NCBI GenBank assembly: GCA_946699065.1
Contig: CAMPDV010001197.1
Location: 61,474-125,473, forward strand
Length of the DNA stretch: 64,000 nt
Source: Loxodes magnus
Taxonomy: Eukaryota > Ciliophora > Karyorelictea > Loxodida > Loxodidae
Direction: 5' to 3'
The notes beneath the pieces are model-generated. The model worked only from the letters and a program-made list of their open reading frames with translations. It made no database searches and was not told the origin of the DNA. Below are positions 39,201-53,400 of this stretch, piece by piece. The position numbers and the translations under genes are program-made. Numbering within the stretch: position 1 is the stretch's first letter; each line of letters starts with the position of its first letter.

Positions 39201-42200
39201 ACTGATCTTCAGACTCTTTTACTTGCATTTCTTATTCACTTTTCTTATCATTCTTTTAAACTTCTTAAAACTTTCAAATACATAAACTGATTTCAGACTC
39301 TTTTACTTGCTTTTCTTATTCACTTTTCTTATCATTCTTTTAAACTTCTTAAAACTTTCAAATTAATAAACTGATCTTCAGACTCTTTTACTTGCTTTTC
39401 TTATTCACTTTTCTTATCATTCTTTTAAACTTCTTAAAACTTTCAAATTAATAAACTGATTTTCAGACTCTTTTACTTGCTTTTCTTATCATTCTTTTAA
39501 ACTTCTTAAAACTTTCAAATTAATAAACTGATCTTCAGACTCTTTTACTTGCATTTCTTATTCACTTTTCTTATCATTCTTTTAAACTTCTTAAAACTTT
39601 CAAATACATAAACTGATCTTCAGAATCTTTTACTTGCATTTCTTATTCACTTTTCTTATCATTCTTTTAAACTTCTTAAAACTTTCAAATTAATAAACTG
39701 ATCTTCAGACTCTTTTACTTGCTTTTCTTATTCACTTTTCTTATCATTCTTTTAAACTTCTTAAAACTTTCAAATTAATAAACTGATCTTCAGACTCTTT
39801 TACTTGCTTTTCTTATTCACTTTTCTTATCATTCTTTTAAACTTCTTAAAACTTTCAAATTAATAAACTGATCTTCAGACTCTTTTACTTGCTTTTCTTA
39901 TTCACTTTTCTTATCATTCTTTTAAACTTCTTAAAACTTTCAAATTAATAAACTGATCTTCAGACTCTTTTACTTGCATTTCTTATTCACTTTTCTTATC
40001 ATTCTTTTAAACTTCTTAAAACTTTCAAATTAATAAACTGATCTTCAGACTCTTTTACTTGCATTTCTTATTCACTTTTCTTATCATTCTTTTAAACTTC
40101 TTAAAACTTTCAAATACATAAACTGATCTTCAGACTCTTTTACTTGCTTTTCTTATTCACTTTTCTTATCATTCTTTTAAACTTCTTAAAGCTTTAAAAT
40201 ACATAAACTGATTTTCAGACTCTTTTACTTGCTTTTCTTATCATTCTTTTAAACTTCTTAAAACTTTCAAATTAATAAACTGATCTTCAGACTCTTTTAC
40301 TTGCTTTTCTTATTCACTTTTCTTATCATTCTTTTAAACTTCTTAAAACTTTCAAATTAATAAACTGATCTTCAGACTCTTTTACTTGCTTTTCTTATTC
40401 ACTTTTCTTATCATTCTTTTAAACTTCTTAAAACTTTCAAATACATAAACTGATCTTCAGACTCTTTTACTTGCTTTTCTTATTCACTTTTCTTATCATT
40501 CTTTTAAACTTCTTAAAACCTTCAAATTAATAAACTGATCTTCAGACTCTTTTACTTGCTTTTCTTATTCACTTTTCTTATCATTCTTTTAAACTTCTTA
40601 AAACTTTCAAATTAATAAACTGATCTTCAGACTCTTTTACTTGCTTTTCTTATTCACTTTTCTTATCATTCTTTTAAACTTCTTAAAGCTTTCAAATACA
40701 TAAACTGATCTTCAGACTCTTTTACTTGCTTTTCTTATTCACTTTTCTTATCATTCTTTTAAACTTCTTAAAACTTTCAAATACATAAACTGATCTTCAG
40801 ACTCTTTTAGTTGCTTTTCTTATTCACTTTTCTTATCATTCTTTTAAACTTCTTAAAACCTTCAAATTAATAAACTGATCTTCAGACTCTTTTACTTGCT
40901 TTTCTTATTCACTTTTCTTATCATTCTTTTAAACTTCTTAAAACTTTCAAATTAATAAACTGATCTTCAGACTCTTTTACTTGCTTTTCTTATTCACTTT
41001 TCTTATCATTCTTTTAAACTTCTTAAAGCTTTAAAATACATAAACTGATCTTCAGACTCTTTTACTTGCTTTTCTTATTCACTTTTCTTATCATTCTTTT
41101 AAACTTCTTAAAACTTTCAAATACATAAACTGATCTTCAGACTCTTTTACTTGCTTTTCTTATTCACTTTTCTTATCATTCTTTTAAACTTCTTAAAACT
41201 TTCAAATACATAAACTGATCTTCAGACTCTTTTACTTGCTTTTCTTATCATTCTTTTAAACTTCTTAAAACTTTCAAATTAATAAACTGATCTTCAGACT
41301 CTTTTACTTGCTTTTCTTATTCACTTTTCTTATCATTCTTTTAAACTTCTTAAAACTTTAAAATACATAAACTGATCTTCAGACTCTTTTACTTGCTTTT
41401 CTTATTCACTTTTCTTATCATTCTTTTAAACTTCTTAAAACTTTCAAATACATAAACTGATCTTCAGACTCTTTTACTTGCATTTCTTATTCACTTTTCT
41501 TATCATTCTTTTAAACTTCTTAAAACTTTCAAATTAATAAACTGATCTTCAGACTCTTTCACTTGCTTTTCTTATTCACTTTTCTTATCATTCTTTTAAA
41601 CTTCTTAAAGCTTTAAAATACATAAACTGATCTTCAGACTCTTTTACTTGCTTTTCTTATTCACTTTTCTTATCATTCTTTTAAACTTCTTAAAACTTTC
41701 AAATACATAAACTGATCTTCAGACTCTTTTACTTGCTTTTCTTATTCACTTTTCTTATCATTCTTTTAAACTTCTTAAAACTTTCAAATTAATAAACTGA
41801 TCTTCAGACTCTTTCACTTGCTTTTCTTATTCACTTTTCTTATCATTCTTTTAAACTTCTTAAAACTTTCAAATACATAAACTGATCTTCAGACTCTTTT
41901 ACTTGCTTTTCTTATTCACTTTTCTTATCATTCTTTTAAACTTCTTAAAACTTTCAAATTAATAAACTGATCTTCAGACTCTTTTACTTGCATTTCTTAT
42001 TCACTTTACTTATCATTCTTTTAAACTTCTTAAAACTTTCAAATACATAAACTGATCTTCAGACTCTTTTACTTGCTTTTCTTATTCACTTTTCTTATCA
42101 TTCTTTTAAACTTCTTAAAACTTTCAAATTAATAAACTGATCTTCAGAATCTTTTACTTGCTTTTCTTATTCACTTTTCTTATCATTCTTTTAAACTTCT

Positions 42201-42644
42201 TAAAACTTTCAAATACATAAACTGATCTTCAGACTCTTTTACTTGCATTTCTTATTCACTTTTCTTATCATTCTTTTAAACTTCTTAAAACTTTCAAATA
42301 CATAAACTGATCTTCAGACTCTTTTACTTGCTTTTCTTATCATTTTTTTAAACTTCTTAAAACTTTCAAATTAATAAACTGATCTTCAGACTCTTTTACT
42401 TGCTTTTCTTATTCACTTTTCTTATCATTCTTTTAAACTTCTTAAAACTTTCAAATAAATAAACTGATCTTCAGACTCTTTTACTTGCTTTTCTTATTCA
42501 CTTTTCTTATCATTCTTTTAAACTTCTTAAAACTTTCAAATACATAAACTGATCTTCAGACTCTTTTACTTGCTTTTCTTATTCACTTTTCTTATCATTC
42601 TTTTAAACTTCTTAAAACTTTCAAATACATAAACTGATTTCAGA

Positions 42645-44278
42645 CTCTTTTACTTGCTTTTCTTATTCACTTTTCTTATCATTCTTTTAAACTTCTTAAA
42701 ACTTTCAAATACATAAACTGATTTCAGACTCTTTTACTTGCTTTTCTTATCATTCTTTTAAACTTCTTAAAGCTTTCAAATACATAAACTGATCTTCAGA
42801 CTCTTTTACTTGCATTTCTTATTCACTTTTCTTATCATTCTTTTAAACTTCTTAAAACTTTCAAATAAATAAACTGATCTTGAGACTCTTTTACTTGCTT
42901 TTCTTATTCACTTTTCTTATCATTCTTTTAAACTTCTTAAAACTTTCAAATACATAAACTGATCTTCAGACTCTTTTACTTGCTTTTCTTATTCACTTTT
43001 CTTATCATTCTTTTAAACTTCTTAAAACTTTCAAATACATAAACTGATTTCAGACTCTTTTACTTGCTTTTCTTATTCACTTTTTTTATCATTCTTTTAA
43101 ACTTCTTAAAACTTTCAAATTAATAAACTGATCTTCAGACTCTTTTACTTGCTTTTCTTATTCACTTTTCTTATCATTCTTTTAAACTTCTTAAAACTTT
43201 GAAATTAATAAACTGATCTTCAGACTCTTTTACTTGCTTTTCTTATCATTCTTTTAAACTTCTTAAAGCTTTCAAATACATAAACTGATCTTCAGACTCT
43301 TTTACTTGCATTTCTTATTCACTTTTCTTATCATTCTTTTAAACTTCTTAAAACTTTCAAATAAATAAACTGATCTTCAGACTCTTTTACTTGCTTTTCT
43401 TATTCACTTTTCTTATCATTCTTTTAAACTTCTTAAAACTTTCAAATACATAAACTGATTTCAGACTCTTTTACTTGCTTTTCTTATCATTCTTTTAAAC
43501 TTCTTAAAGCTTTCAAATTAATAAACTGATCTTCAGACTCTTTTACTTGCATTTCTTATTCACTTTTCTTATCATTCTTTTAAACTTCTTAAAACTTTCA
43601 AATAAATAAACTGATCTTGAGACTCTTTTACTTGCTTTTCTTATTCACTTTTCTTATCATTCTTTTAAACTTCTTAAAACTTTCAAATACATAAACTGAT
43701 CTTCAGACTCTTTTACTTGCTTTTCTTATTCACTTTTCTTATCATTCTTTTAAACTTCTTAAAACTTTCAAATACATAAACTGATCTTCAGACTCTTTTA
43801 CTTGCTTTTCTTATTCACTTTTCTTATCATTCTTTTAAACTTCTTAAAACTTTCAAATACATAAACTGATTTCAGACTCTTTTACTTGCTTTTCTTATTC
43901 ACTTTTCTTATCATTCTTTTAAACTTCTTAAAACTTTCAAATTAATAAACTGATCTTCAGACTCTTTTACTTGCTTTTCTTATTCACTTTTCTTATTATT
44001 CTTTTAAACTTCTTAAAACTTTGAAATTAATAAACTGATCTTCAGACTCTTTTACTTGCTTTTCTTATCATTCTTTTAAACTTCTTAAAGCTTTCAAATA
44101 CATAAACTGATCTTCAGACTCTTTTACTTGCATTTCTTATTCACTTTTCTTATCATTCTTTTTTAACTTCTTAAAACTTTCAAATAAATAAACTGATCTT
44201 CAGACTCTTTTACTTGCTTTTCTTATTCACTTTTCTTATCATTCTTTTAAACTTCTTAAAACTTTCAAATACATAAAC
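42645..44278. repeat. Tandem pair of a 9- to 10-monomer unit
   Basis: The left unit (about 42645-43456) matches the right unit (about 43382-44278). The offset is 737 bp up to about 43.05 kb (for example cttgag at 42881 and 43618) and 822 bp after it (gatttcag at 43046 and 43868; the unique ctttgaaattaat at 43201 and 44023). The 85-bp jump is exactly one extra long monomer in the right unit. 737 bp is 7 long plus 2 short monomers minus two one-base deletions. Small private changes in the right copy are cttattattc and ctttttttaacttc. Confidence 0.85.
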
Positions 44279-46795
44279 TGATCTTCAGACTCTTTTACTT
44301 GCTTTTCTTATTCACTTTTCTTATCATTCTTTTAAACTTCTTAAAACTTTCAAATACATAAACTGATCTTCAGACTCTTTTACTTGCATTTCTTATTCAC
44401 TTTTCTTATCATTCTTTTAAACTTCTTAAAGCTTTCAAATACATAAACTGATCTTCAGACTCTTTTACTTGCTTTTCTTATCATTCTTTTAAACTTCTTA
44501 AAACTTTCAAATACATAAACTGATCTTCAGACTCTTTTACTTGCTTTTCTTATTCACTTTTCTTATCATTCTTTTAAACTTCTTAAAGCTTTAAAATACA
44601 TAAACTGATCTTCAGACTCTTTTACTTGCTTTTCTTATTCACTTTTCTTATCATTCTTTTAAACTTCTTAAAGCTTTAAAATACATAAACTGATTTCAGA
44701 CTCTTTTACTTGCTTTTCTTATTCACTTTTCTTATCATTCTTTTAAACTTCTTAAAACTTTCAAATACATAAACTGATTTTCAGACTCTTTTACTTGCTT
44801 TTCTTATTCACTTTTCTTATCATTCTTTTAGACTTCTTAAAACTTTCAAATACATAAACTGATATTCAGACTCTTTTACTTGCTTTTCTTATTCACTTTT
44901 CTTATCATTCTTTTAAACTTCTTAAAACTTTCAAATTAATAAACTGATCTTCAGACTCTTTTACTTGCTTTTCTTATTCACTTTTCTTATCATTCTTTTA
45001 AACTTCTTAAAGCTTTCAAATACATAAACTGATCTTCAGACTCTTTTACTTGCTTTTCTTATTCACTTTTCTTATCATTCTTTTAAACTTCTTAAAACTT
45101 TCAAATAAATAAACTGATCTTCAGACTCTTTTACTTGCTTTTCTTATTTACTTTTCTTATCATTCTTTTAAACTTCTTAAAGCTTTAAAATACATAAACT
45201 GATCTTCAGACTCTTTTAGTTGCTTTTCTTATTCACTTTTCTTATCATTCTTTTAAACTTCTTAAAGCTTTAAAATACATAAACTGATCTTAAGACTCTT
45301 TTACTTGCTTTTCTTATTCATTTTTATTATCATTCTTTTAAACTTCTTAAAACTTTCAAATTAATAAACTGATCTTAAGACTCTTTTACTTGCTTTTCTT
45401 ATTCACTTTTCTTATCATTCTTTTAAACTTCTTAAAACTTTCAAATACATAAACTGATCTTCAGACTCTTTTACTTGCTTTTCTTATTCACTTTTCTTAT
45501 CATTCTTTTAAACTTCTTAAAACTTTCAAATACATAAACTGATCTTCAGACTCTTTTACTTGCTTTTCTTATTCACTTTTCTTATCATTCTTTTAAACTT
45601 CTTAAAACTTTCAAATACATAAACTGATTTCAGACTCTTTTACTTGCTTTTCTTATTCACTTTTCTTATCATTCTTTTAAACTTCTTAAAACTTTCAAAT
45701 ACATAAACTGATCTTCAGACTCTTTTACTTGCTTTTCTTATTCACTTTTCTTATCATTCTTTTAAACTTCTTAAAACTTTCAAATAAATAAACTGATCTT
45801 CAGACTCTTTTACTTGCTTTTCTTATTCACTTTTCTTATCATTCTTTTAAACTTCTTAAAGCTTTAAAATACATAAACTGATCTTCAGACTCTTTTACTT
45901 GCTTTTCTTATTCACTTTTCTTATCATTCTTTTAAACTTCTTAAAACTTTCAAATTAATAAACTGATCTTCAGACTCTTTTACTTGCTTTTCTTATTCAC
46001 TTTTCTTATCATTCTTTTAAACTTCTTAAAACTTTCAAATACATAAACTGATTTCAGACTCTTTTACTTGCTTTTCTTATTCACTTTTCTTATCATTCTT
46101 TTAAACTTCTTAAAACTTTCAAATAATAAACTGATCTTCAGACTCTTTTACTTGCTTTTCTTATTCACTTTTCTTATCATTCTTTTAAACTTCTTAAAAC
46201 TTTCAAATACATAAACTGATTTCAGACTCTTTTACTTGCTTTTCTTATTCACTTTTCTTATCATTCTTTTAAACTTCTTAAAACTTTCAAATTAATAAAC
46301 TGATCTTCAGACTCTTTTACTTGCTTTTCTTATCATTCTTTTAAACTTCTTAAAGCTTTCAAATACATAAACTGATCTTCAGACTCTTTTACTTGCATTT
46401 CTTATTCACTTTTCTTATCATTCTTTTAAACTTCTTAAAACTTTCAAATACATAAACTGATCTTCAGACTCTTTTAGTTGCTTTTCTTATTCACTTTTCT
46501 TATCATTCTTTTAAACTTCTTAAAACTTTCAAATACATAAACTGATCTTCAGACTCTTTTACTTGCTTTTCTTATTCACTTTTCTTATCATTCTTTTAAA
46601 CTTCTTAAAGCTTTAAAATACATAAACTGATTTTCAGACTCTTTTACTTGCTTTTCTTATCATTCTTTTAAACTTCTTAAAACTTTCAAATTAATAAACT
46701 GATCTTCAGACTCTTTTACTTGCTTTTCTTATTCACTTTTCTTATCATTCTTTTAAACTTCTTAAAGCTTTAAAATACATAAACTGATCTTCAGA

Positions 46796-46866
46796 CTCTT
46801 TTACTTGCTTTTCTTATTCACTTTTAAACTTCTTAAAACTTTCAAATTAATAAACTGATCTTCAGA
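46796..46866 (+). repeat. 71-bp monomer with a different internal deletion
   Basis: The sequence attcacttttaaacttc shows a 14-bp loss between two ctttt blocks, removing the cttatcattctttt segment that other monomers keep. This is a third deletion type, again bounded by a direct repeat (ctttt). I saw a single copy. Confidence 0.88.
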
Positions 46867-49239
46867 CTCTTTTACTTGCTTTTCTTATTCACTTTTCTTA
46901 TCATTCTTTTAAACTTCTTAAAACTTTCAAATACATAAACTGATCTTCAGACTCTTTTACTTGCTTTTCTTATTCACTTTTCTTATCATTCTTTTAAACT
47001 TCTTAAAGCTTTAAAATACATAAACTGATTTTCAGACTCTTTTACTTGCTTTTCTTATCATTCTTTTAAACTTCTTAAAACTTTCAAATACATAAACTGA
47101 TCTTCAGACTCTTTTAGTTGCTTTTCTTATTCACTTTTCTTATCATTCTTTTAAACTTCTTAAAGCTTTAAAATACATAAACTGTTCTTCAGACTCTTTT
47201 ACTTGCTTTTCTTATTCACTTTTCTTATCATTCTTTTAAACTTCTTAAAACTTTCAAATTAATAAACTGATCTTCAGACTCTTTTACTTGCTTTTCTTAT
47301 CATTCTTTTAAACTTCTTAAAGCTTTCAAATACATAAACTGATCTTCAGACTCTTTTACTTGCATTTCTTATTCACTTTTCTTATCATTCTTTTAAACTT
47401 CTTAAAACTTTCAAATAAATAAACTGATCTTCAGACTCTTTTAGTTGCTTTTCTTATTCACTTTTCTTATCATTCTTTTAAACTTCTTAAAACTTTCAAA
47501 TACATAAACTGATCTTCAGACTCTTTTACTTGCTTTTCTTATTCACTTTTCTTATCATTCTTTTAAACTTCTTAAAGCTTTAAAATACATAAACTGATTT
47601 TCAGACTCTTTTACTTGCTTTTCTTATCATTCTTTTAAACTTCTTAAAACCTTCAAATTAATAAACTGATCTTCAGACTCTTTTACTTGCTTTTCTTATT
47701 CACTTTTCTTATCATTCTTTTAAACTTCTTAAAACTTTCAAATAAATAAACTGATCTTCAGACTCTTTTACTTGCTTTTCTTATTCACTTTTCTTATCAT
47801 TCTTTTAAACTTCTTAAAGCTTTAAAATACATAAACTGATCTTCAGACTCTTTTACTTGCTTTTCTTATTATTCTTTTAAACTTCTTAAAACTTTCAAAT
47901 TAATAAACTGATCTTCAGACTCTTTTACTTGCTTTTCTTATTCACTTTTCTTATCATTCTTTTAAACTTCTTAAAACTTTCAAATACATAAACTGATCTT
48001 CAGACTCTTTTACTTGCTTTTCTTATTCACTTTTCTTATCATTCTTTTAAACTTCTTAAAGCTTTAAAATACATAAACTGATTTTCAGACTCTTTTACTT
48101 GCTTTTCTTATCATTCTTTTAAACTTCTTAAAACTTTCAAATACATAAACTGATCTTCAGACTCTTTTACTTGCTTTTCTTATTCACTTTTCTTATCATT
48201 CTTTTAAACTTCTTAAAACTTTCAAATACATAAACTGATCTTCAGACTCTTTTACTTGCATTTCTTATTCACTTTTCTTATCATTCTTTTAAACTTCTTA
48301 AAACTTTCAAATACATAAACTGATCTTCAGACTCTTTTACTTGCTTTTCTTATCATTCTTTTAAACTTCTTAAAACTTTCAAATTAATAAACTGATCTTC
48401 AGACTCTTTCACTTGCTTTTCTTATTCACTTTTCTTATCATTCTTTTAAACTTCTTAAAACTTTCAAATACATAAACTGATCTTCAGACTCTTTTACTTG
48501 CTTTTCTTATCATTCTTTTAAACTTCTTAAAACTTTCAAATTAATAAACTGATCTTCAGACTCTTTTACTTGCTTTTCTTATTCACTTTTCTTATCATTC
48601 TTTTAAACTTCTTAAAACTTTCAAATACATAAACTGATCTTCAGACTCTTTTACTTGCTTTTCTTATTCACTTTTCTTATCATTCTTTTAAACTTCTTAA
48701 AACTTTCAAATACATAAACTGATTTCAGACTCTTTTACTTGCTTTTCTTATTCACTTTTCTTATCATTCTTTTAAACTTCTTAAAACTTTCAAATTAATA
48801 AACTGATCTTCAGACTCTTTTACTTGCTTTTCTTATTCACTTTTCTTATCATTCTTTTAAACTTCTTAAAACTTTCAAATTAATAAACTGATCTTCAGAC
48901 TCTTTTACTTGCTTTTCTTATTCACTTTTCTTATCATTCTTTTAAACTTCTTAAAACTTTCAAATACATAAACTGATCTTCAGACTCTTTTACTTGCTTT
49001 TCTTATTCACTTTTCTTATCATTCTTTTAAACTTCTTAAAACTTTCAAATTAATAAACTGATCTTCAGACTCTTTTACTTGCTTTTCTTATTCACTTTTC
49101 TTATCATTCTTTTAAACTTCTTAAAACTTTCAAATTAATAAACTGATCTTCAGACTCTTTTACTTGCTTTTCTTATTCACTTTTCTTATCATTCTTTTAA
49201 ACTTCTTAAAACTTTCAAATTAATAAACTGATCTTAAGA

Positions 49240-49320
49240 ATCTTTTGCATTTCTTATTCACTTTTCTTATCATTCTTTTAAACTTCTTAAAACTTTCAAA
49301 TTAATAAACTGATCTTCAGA
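49240..49320 (+). repeat. 81-bp monomer and last cttaag copy
   Basis: The monomer begins atcttttgcatttc, lacking four bases (actt) of the usual start. It directly follows the last cttaag that I saw in the window. Confidence 0.8.
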
Positions 49321-49739
49321 CTCTTTTACTTGCTTTTCTTATTCACTTTTCTTATCATTCTTTTAAACTTCTTAAAACTTTCAAATTAATAAACTGATCT
49401 TCAGACTCTTTTACTTGCTTTTCTTATTCACTTTTCTTATCATTCTTTTAAACTTCTTAAAACTTTCAAATTAATAAACTGATCTTCAGACTCTTTTACT
49501 TGCTTTTCTTATTCACTTTTCTTATCATTCTTTTAAACTTCTTAAAACTTTCAAATACATAAACTGATTTCAGACTCTATTACTTGCTTTTCTTATTCAC
49601 TTTTCTTATCATTCTTTTAAACTTCTTAAAACTTTCAAATTAATAAACTGATCTTCAGACTCTTTTACTTGCTTTTCTTATTCACTTTTCTTATCATTCT
49701 TTTAAACTTCTTAAAACTTTCAAATACATAAACTGATTT

Positions 49740-50430
49740 CAGACTCTTTTACTTGCATTTCTTATTCACTTTTCTTATCATTCTTTTAAACTTCTTAAAA
49801 CTTTCAAATACATAAACTGATCTTCAGACTCTTTTACTTGCTTTTCTTATTCACTTTTCTTATCATTCTTTTAAACTTCTTAAAGCTTTAAAATACATAA
49901 ACTGATTTTCAGACTCTTTTACTTGCTTTTCTTATCATTCTTTTAAACTTCTTAAAACTTTCAAATTAATAAACTGATCTTCAGACTCTTTTACTTGCTT
50001 TTCTTATTCACTTTTCTTATCATTCTTTTAAACTTCTTAAAACTTTCAAATAAATAAACTGATCTTCAGACTCTTTTACTTGCTTTTCTTATTCACTTTT
50101 CTTATCATTCTTTTAAACTTCTTAAAGCTTTAAAATACATAAACTGATCTTCAGACTCTTTTAGTTGCTTTTCTTATTCACTTTTCTTATCATTCTTTTA
50201 AACTTCTTAAAACCTTCAAATTAATAAACTGATCTTCAGACTCTTTTACTTGCTTTTCTTATTCACTTTTCTTATCATTCTTTTAAACTTCTTAAAACTT
50301 TCAAATTAATAAACTGATCTTCAGACTCTTTTACTTGCTTTTCTTATTCACTTTTCTTATCATTCTTTTAAACTTCTTAAAGCTTTCAAATACATAAACT
50401 GATCTTCAGACTCTTTTACTTGCTTTTCTT
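49740..50430. repeat. 0.69-kb module, copy 1 of 4
   Basis: The module order is: a long tgcattt monomer; a long monomer with aagctttaaaatac then gattttcag; a short taataaac monomer; a long aaataaataaact monomer; a long aagctttaaaatac monomer; a ttagttgc monomer with aaaccttcaaattaat; and two long monomers. The same order occurs at about 55080-55770, 59038-59728 and 61280-61970, with offsets of 5340, 3958 and 2242 bp. In copy 1 the last monomer has aagctttc. Confidence 0.87.
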
Positions 50431-53400
50431 ATTCACTTTTCTTATCATTCTTTTAAACTTCTTAAAACTTTCAAATACATAAATTGATCTTCAGACTCTT
50501 TTACTTGCTTTTCTTATTCACTTTTCTTATCATTCTTTTAAACTTCTTAAAGCTTTCAAATACATAAACTGATCTTCAGACTCTTTTACTTGCTTTTCTT
50601 ATTCACTTTTCTTATCATTCTTTTAAACTTCTTAAAACTTTCAAATTAATAAACTGATCTTCAGACTCTTTTACTTGCTTTTCTTATTCACTTTTCTTAT
50701 CATTCTTTTAAACTTCTTAAAACTTTCAAATACATAAACTGATCTTCAGACTCTTTTACTTGCTTTTCTTATCATTCTTTTAAACTTCTTAAAACTTTCA
50801 AATTAATAAACTGATCTTCAGACTCTTTTACTTGCTTTTCTTATTCACTTTTCTTATCATTCTTTTAAACTTCTTAAAACTTTCAAATACATAAACTGAT
50901 CTTCAGACTCTTTTACTTGCTTTTCTTATTCACTTTTCTTATCATTCTTTTAAACTTCTTAAAACTTTCAAATTAATAAACTGATCTTCAGACTCTTTTA
51001 CTTGCTTTTCTTATTCACTTTTCTTATCATTCTTTTAAACTTCTTAAAACTTTCAAATACATAAACTGATCTTCAGACTCTTTTACTTGCATTTCTTATT
51101 CACTTTTCTTATCATTCTTTTAAACTTCTTAAAACTTTCAAATACATAAACTGATCTTCAGACTCTTTTACTTGCTTTTCTTATCATTCTTTTAAACTTC
51201 TTAAAACTTTCAAATTAATAAACTGATCTTCAGACTCTTTTACTTGCATTTCTTATTCACTTTTCTTATCATTCTTTTAAACTTCTTAAAACTTTCAAAT
51301 ACATAAACTGATCTTCAGACTCTTTTACTTGCTTTTCTTATTCACTTTTCTTATCATTCTTTTAAACTTCTTAAAACTTTCAAATACATAAACTGATCTT
51401 CAGACTCTTTTACTTGCTTTTCTTATTCACTTTTCTTATCATTCTTTTAAACTTCTTAAAACTTTCAAATACATAAACTGATCTTCAGACTCTTTTACTT
51501 GCTTTTCTTATTCACTTTTCTTATCATTCTTTTAAACTTCTTAAAACTTTCAAATACATAAACTGATCTTCAGACTCTTTTACTTGCTTTTCTTATTCAC
51601 TTTTCTTATCATTCTTTTAAACTTCTTAAAACTTTCAAATACATAAACTGATCTTCAGACTCTTTTACTTGCTTTTCTTATTCACTTTTCTTATCATTCT
51701 TTTAAACTTCTTAAAGCTTTAAAATACATAAACTGATTTTCAGACTCTTTTACTTGCTTTTCTTATCATTCTTTTAAACTTCTTAAAACTTTCAAATTAA
51801 TAAACTGATCTTCAGACTCTTTTACTTGCTTTTCTTATTCACTTTTCTTATCATTCTTTTAAACTTCTTAAAGCTTTAAAATACATAAACTGATCTTCAG
51901 ACTCTTTTACTTGCTTTTCTTATTCACTTTTCTTATCATTCTTTTAAACTTCTTAAAACTTTCAAATACATAAACTGATCTTCAGACTCTTTTACTTGCT
52001 TTTCTTATTCACTTTTCTTATCATTCTTTTAAACTTCTTAAAACTTTCAAATACATAAACTGATCTTCAGACTCTTTTACTTGCTTTTCTTATTCACTTT
52101 TCTTATCATTCTTTTAAACTTCTTAAAACTTTCAAATTAATAAACTGATCTTCAGACTCTTTTACTTGCTTTTCTTATTCACTTTTCTTATCATTCTTTT
52201 AAACTTCTTAAAACTTTCAAATACATAAACTGATCTTCAGACTCTTTTACTTGCTTTTCTTATCATTCTTTTAAACTTCTTAAAACTTTCAAATTAATAA
52301 ACTGATTTCAGACTCTTTTAGTTGCTTTTCTTATTCACTTTTCTTATCATTCTTTTAAACTTCTTAAAACTTTCAAATACATAAACTGATCTTCAGACTC
52401 TTTTACTTGCTTTTCTTATCATTCTTTTAAACTTCTTAAAACTTTCAAATTAATAAACTGATCTTCAGACTCTTTTACTTGCTTTTCTTATTCACTTTTC
52501 TTATCATTCTTTTAAACTTCTTAAAGCTTTAAAATACATAAACTGATCTTCAGACTCTTTTACTTGCTTTTCTTATTCACTTTTCTTATCATTCTTTTAA
52601 ACTTCTTAAAACTTTCAAATACATAAACTGATCTTCAGACTCTTTTACTTGCTTTTCTTATTCACTTTTCTTATCATTCTTTTAAACTTCTTAAAGCTTT
52701 AAAATACATAAACTGATCTTCAGACTCTTTTACTTGCTTTTCTTATTCACTTTTCTTATCATTCTTTTAAACTTCTTAAAACTTTCAAATTAATAAACTG
52801 ATCTTCAGACTCTTTTACTTGCTTTTCTTATTCACTTTTCTTATCATTCTTTTAAACTTCTTAAAACTTTCAAATTAATAAACTGATCTTCAGACTCTTT
52901 TACTTGCTTTTCTTATTCACTTTTCTTATCATTCTTTTAAACTTCTTAAAACTTTCAAATACATAAACTGATCTTCAGACTCTTTTACTTGCATTTCTTA
53001 TTCACTTTTCTTATCATTCTTTTAAACTTCTTAAAACTTTCAAATACATAAACTGATCTTCAGACTCTTTTACTTGCTTTTCTTATTCACTTTTCTTATC
53101 ATTCTTTTAAACTCCTTAAAACTTTCAAATACATAAACTGATCTTCAGACTCTTTTACTTGCTTTTCTTATCATTCTTTTAAACTTCTTAAAGCTTTCAA
53201 ATACATAAAATGATCTTCAGACTCTTTTACTTGCATTTCTTATCATTCTTTTAAACTTCTTAAAACTTTCAAATTAATAAACTGATCTTCAGACTCTTTT
53301 ACTTGCATTTCTTATTCACTTTTCTTATCATTCTTTTAAACTTCTTAAAACTTTCAAATACATAAACTGATCTTCAGACTCTTTTACTTGCTTTTCTTAT

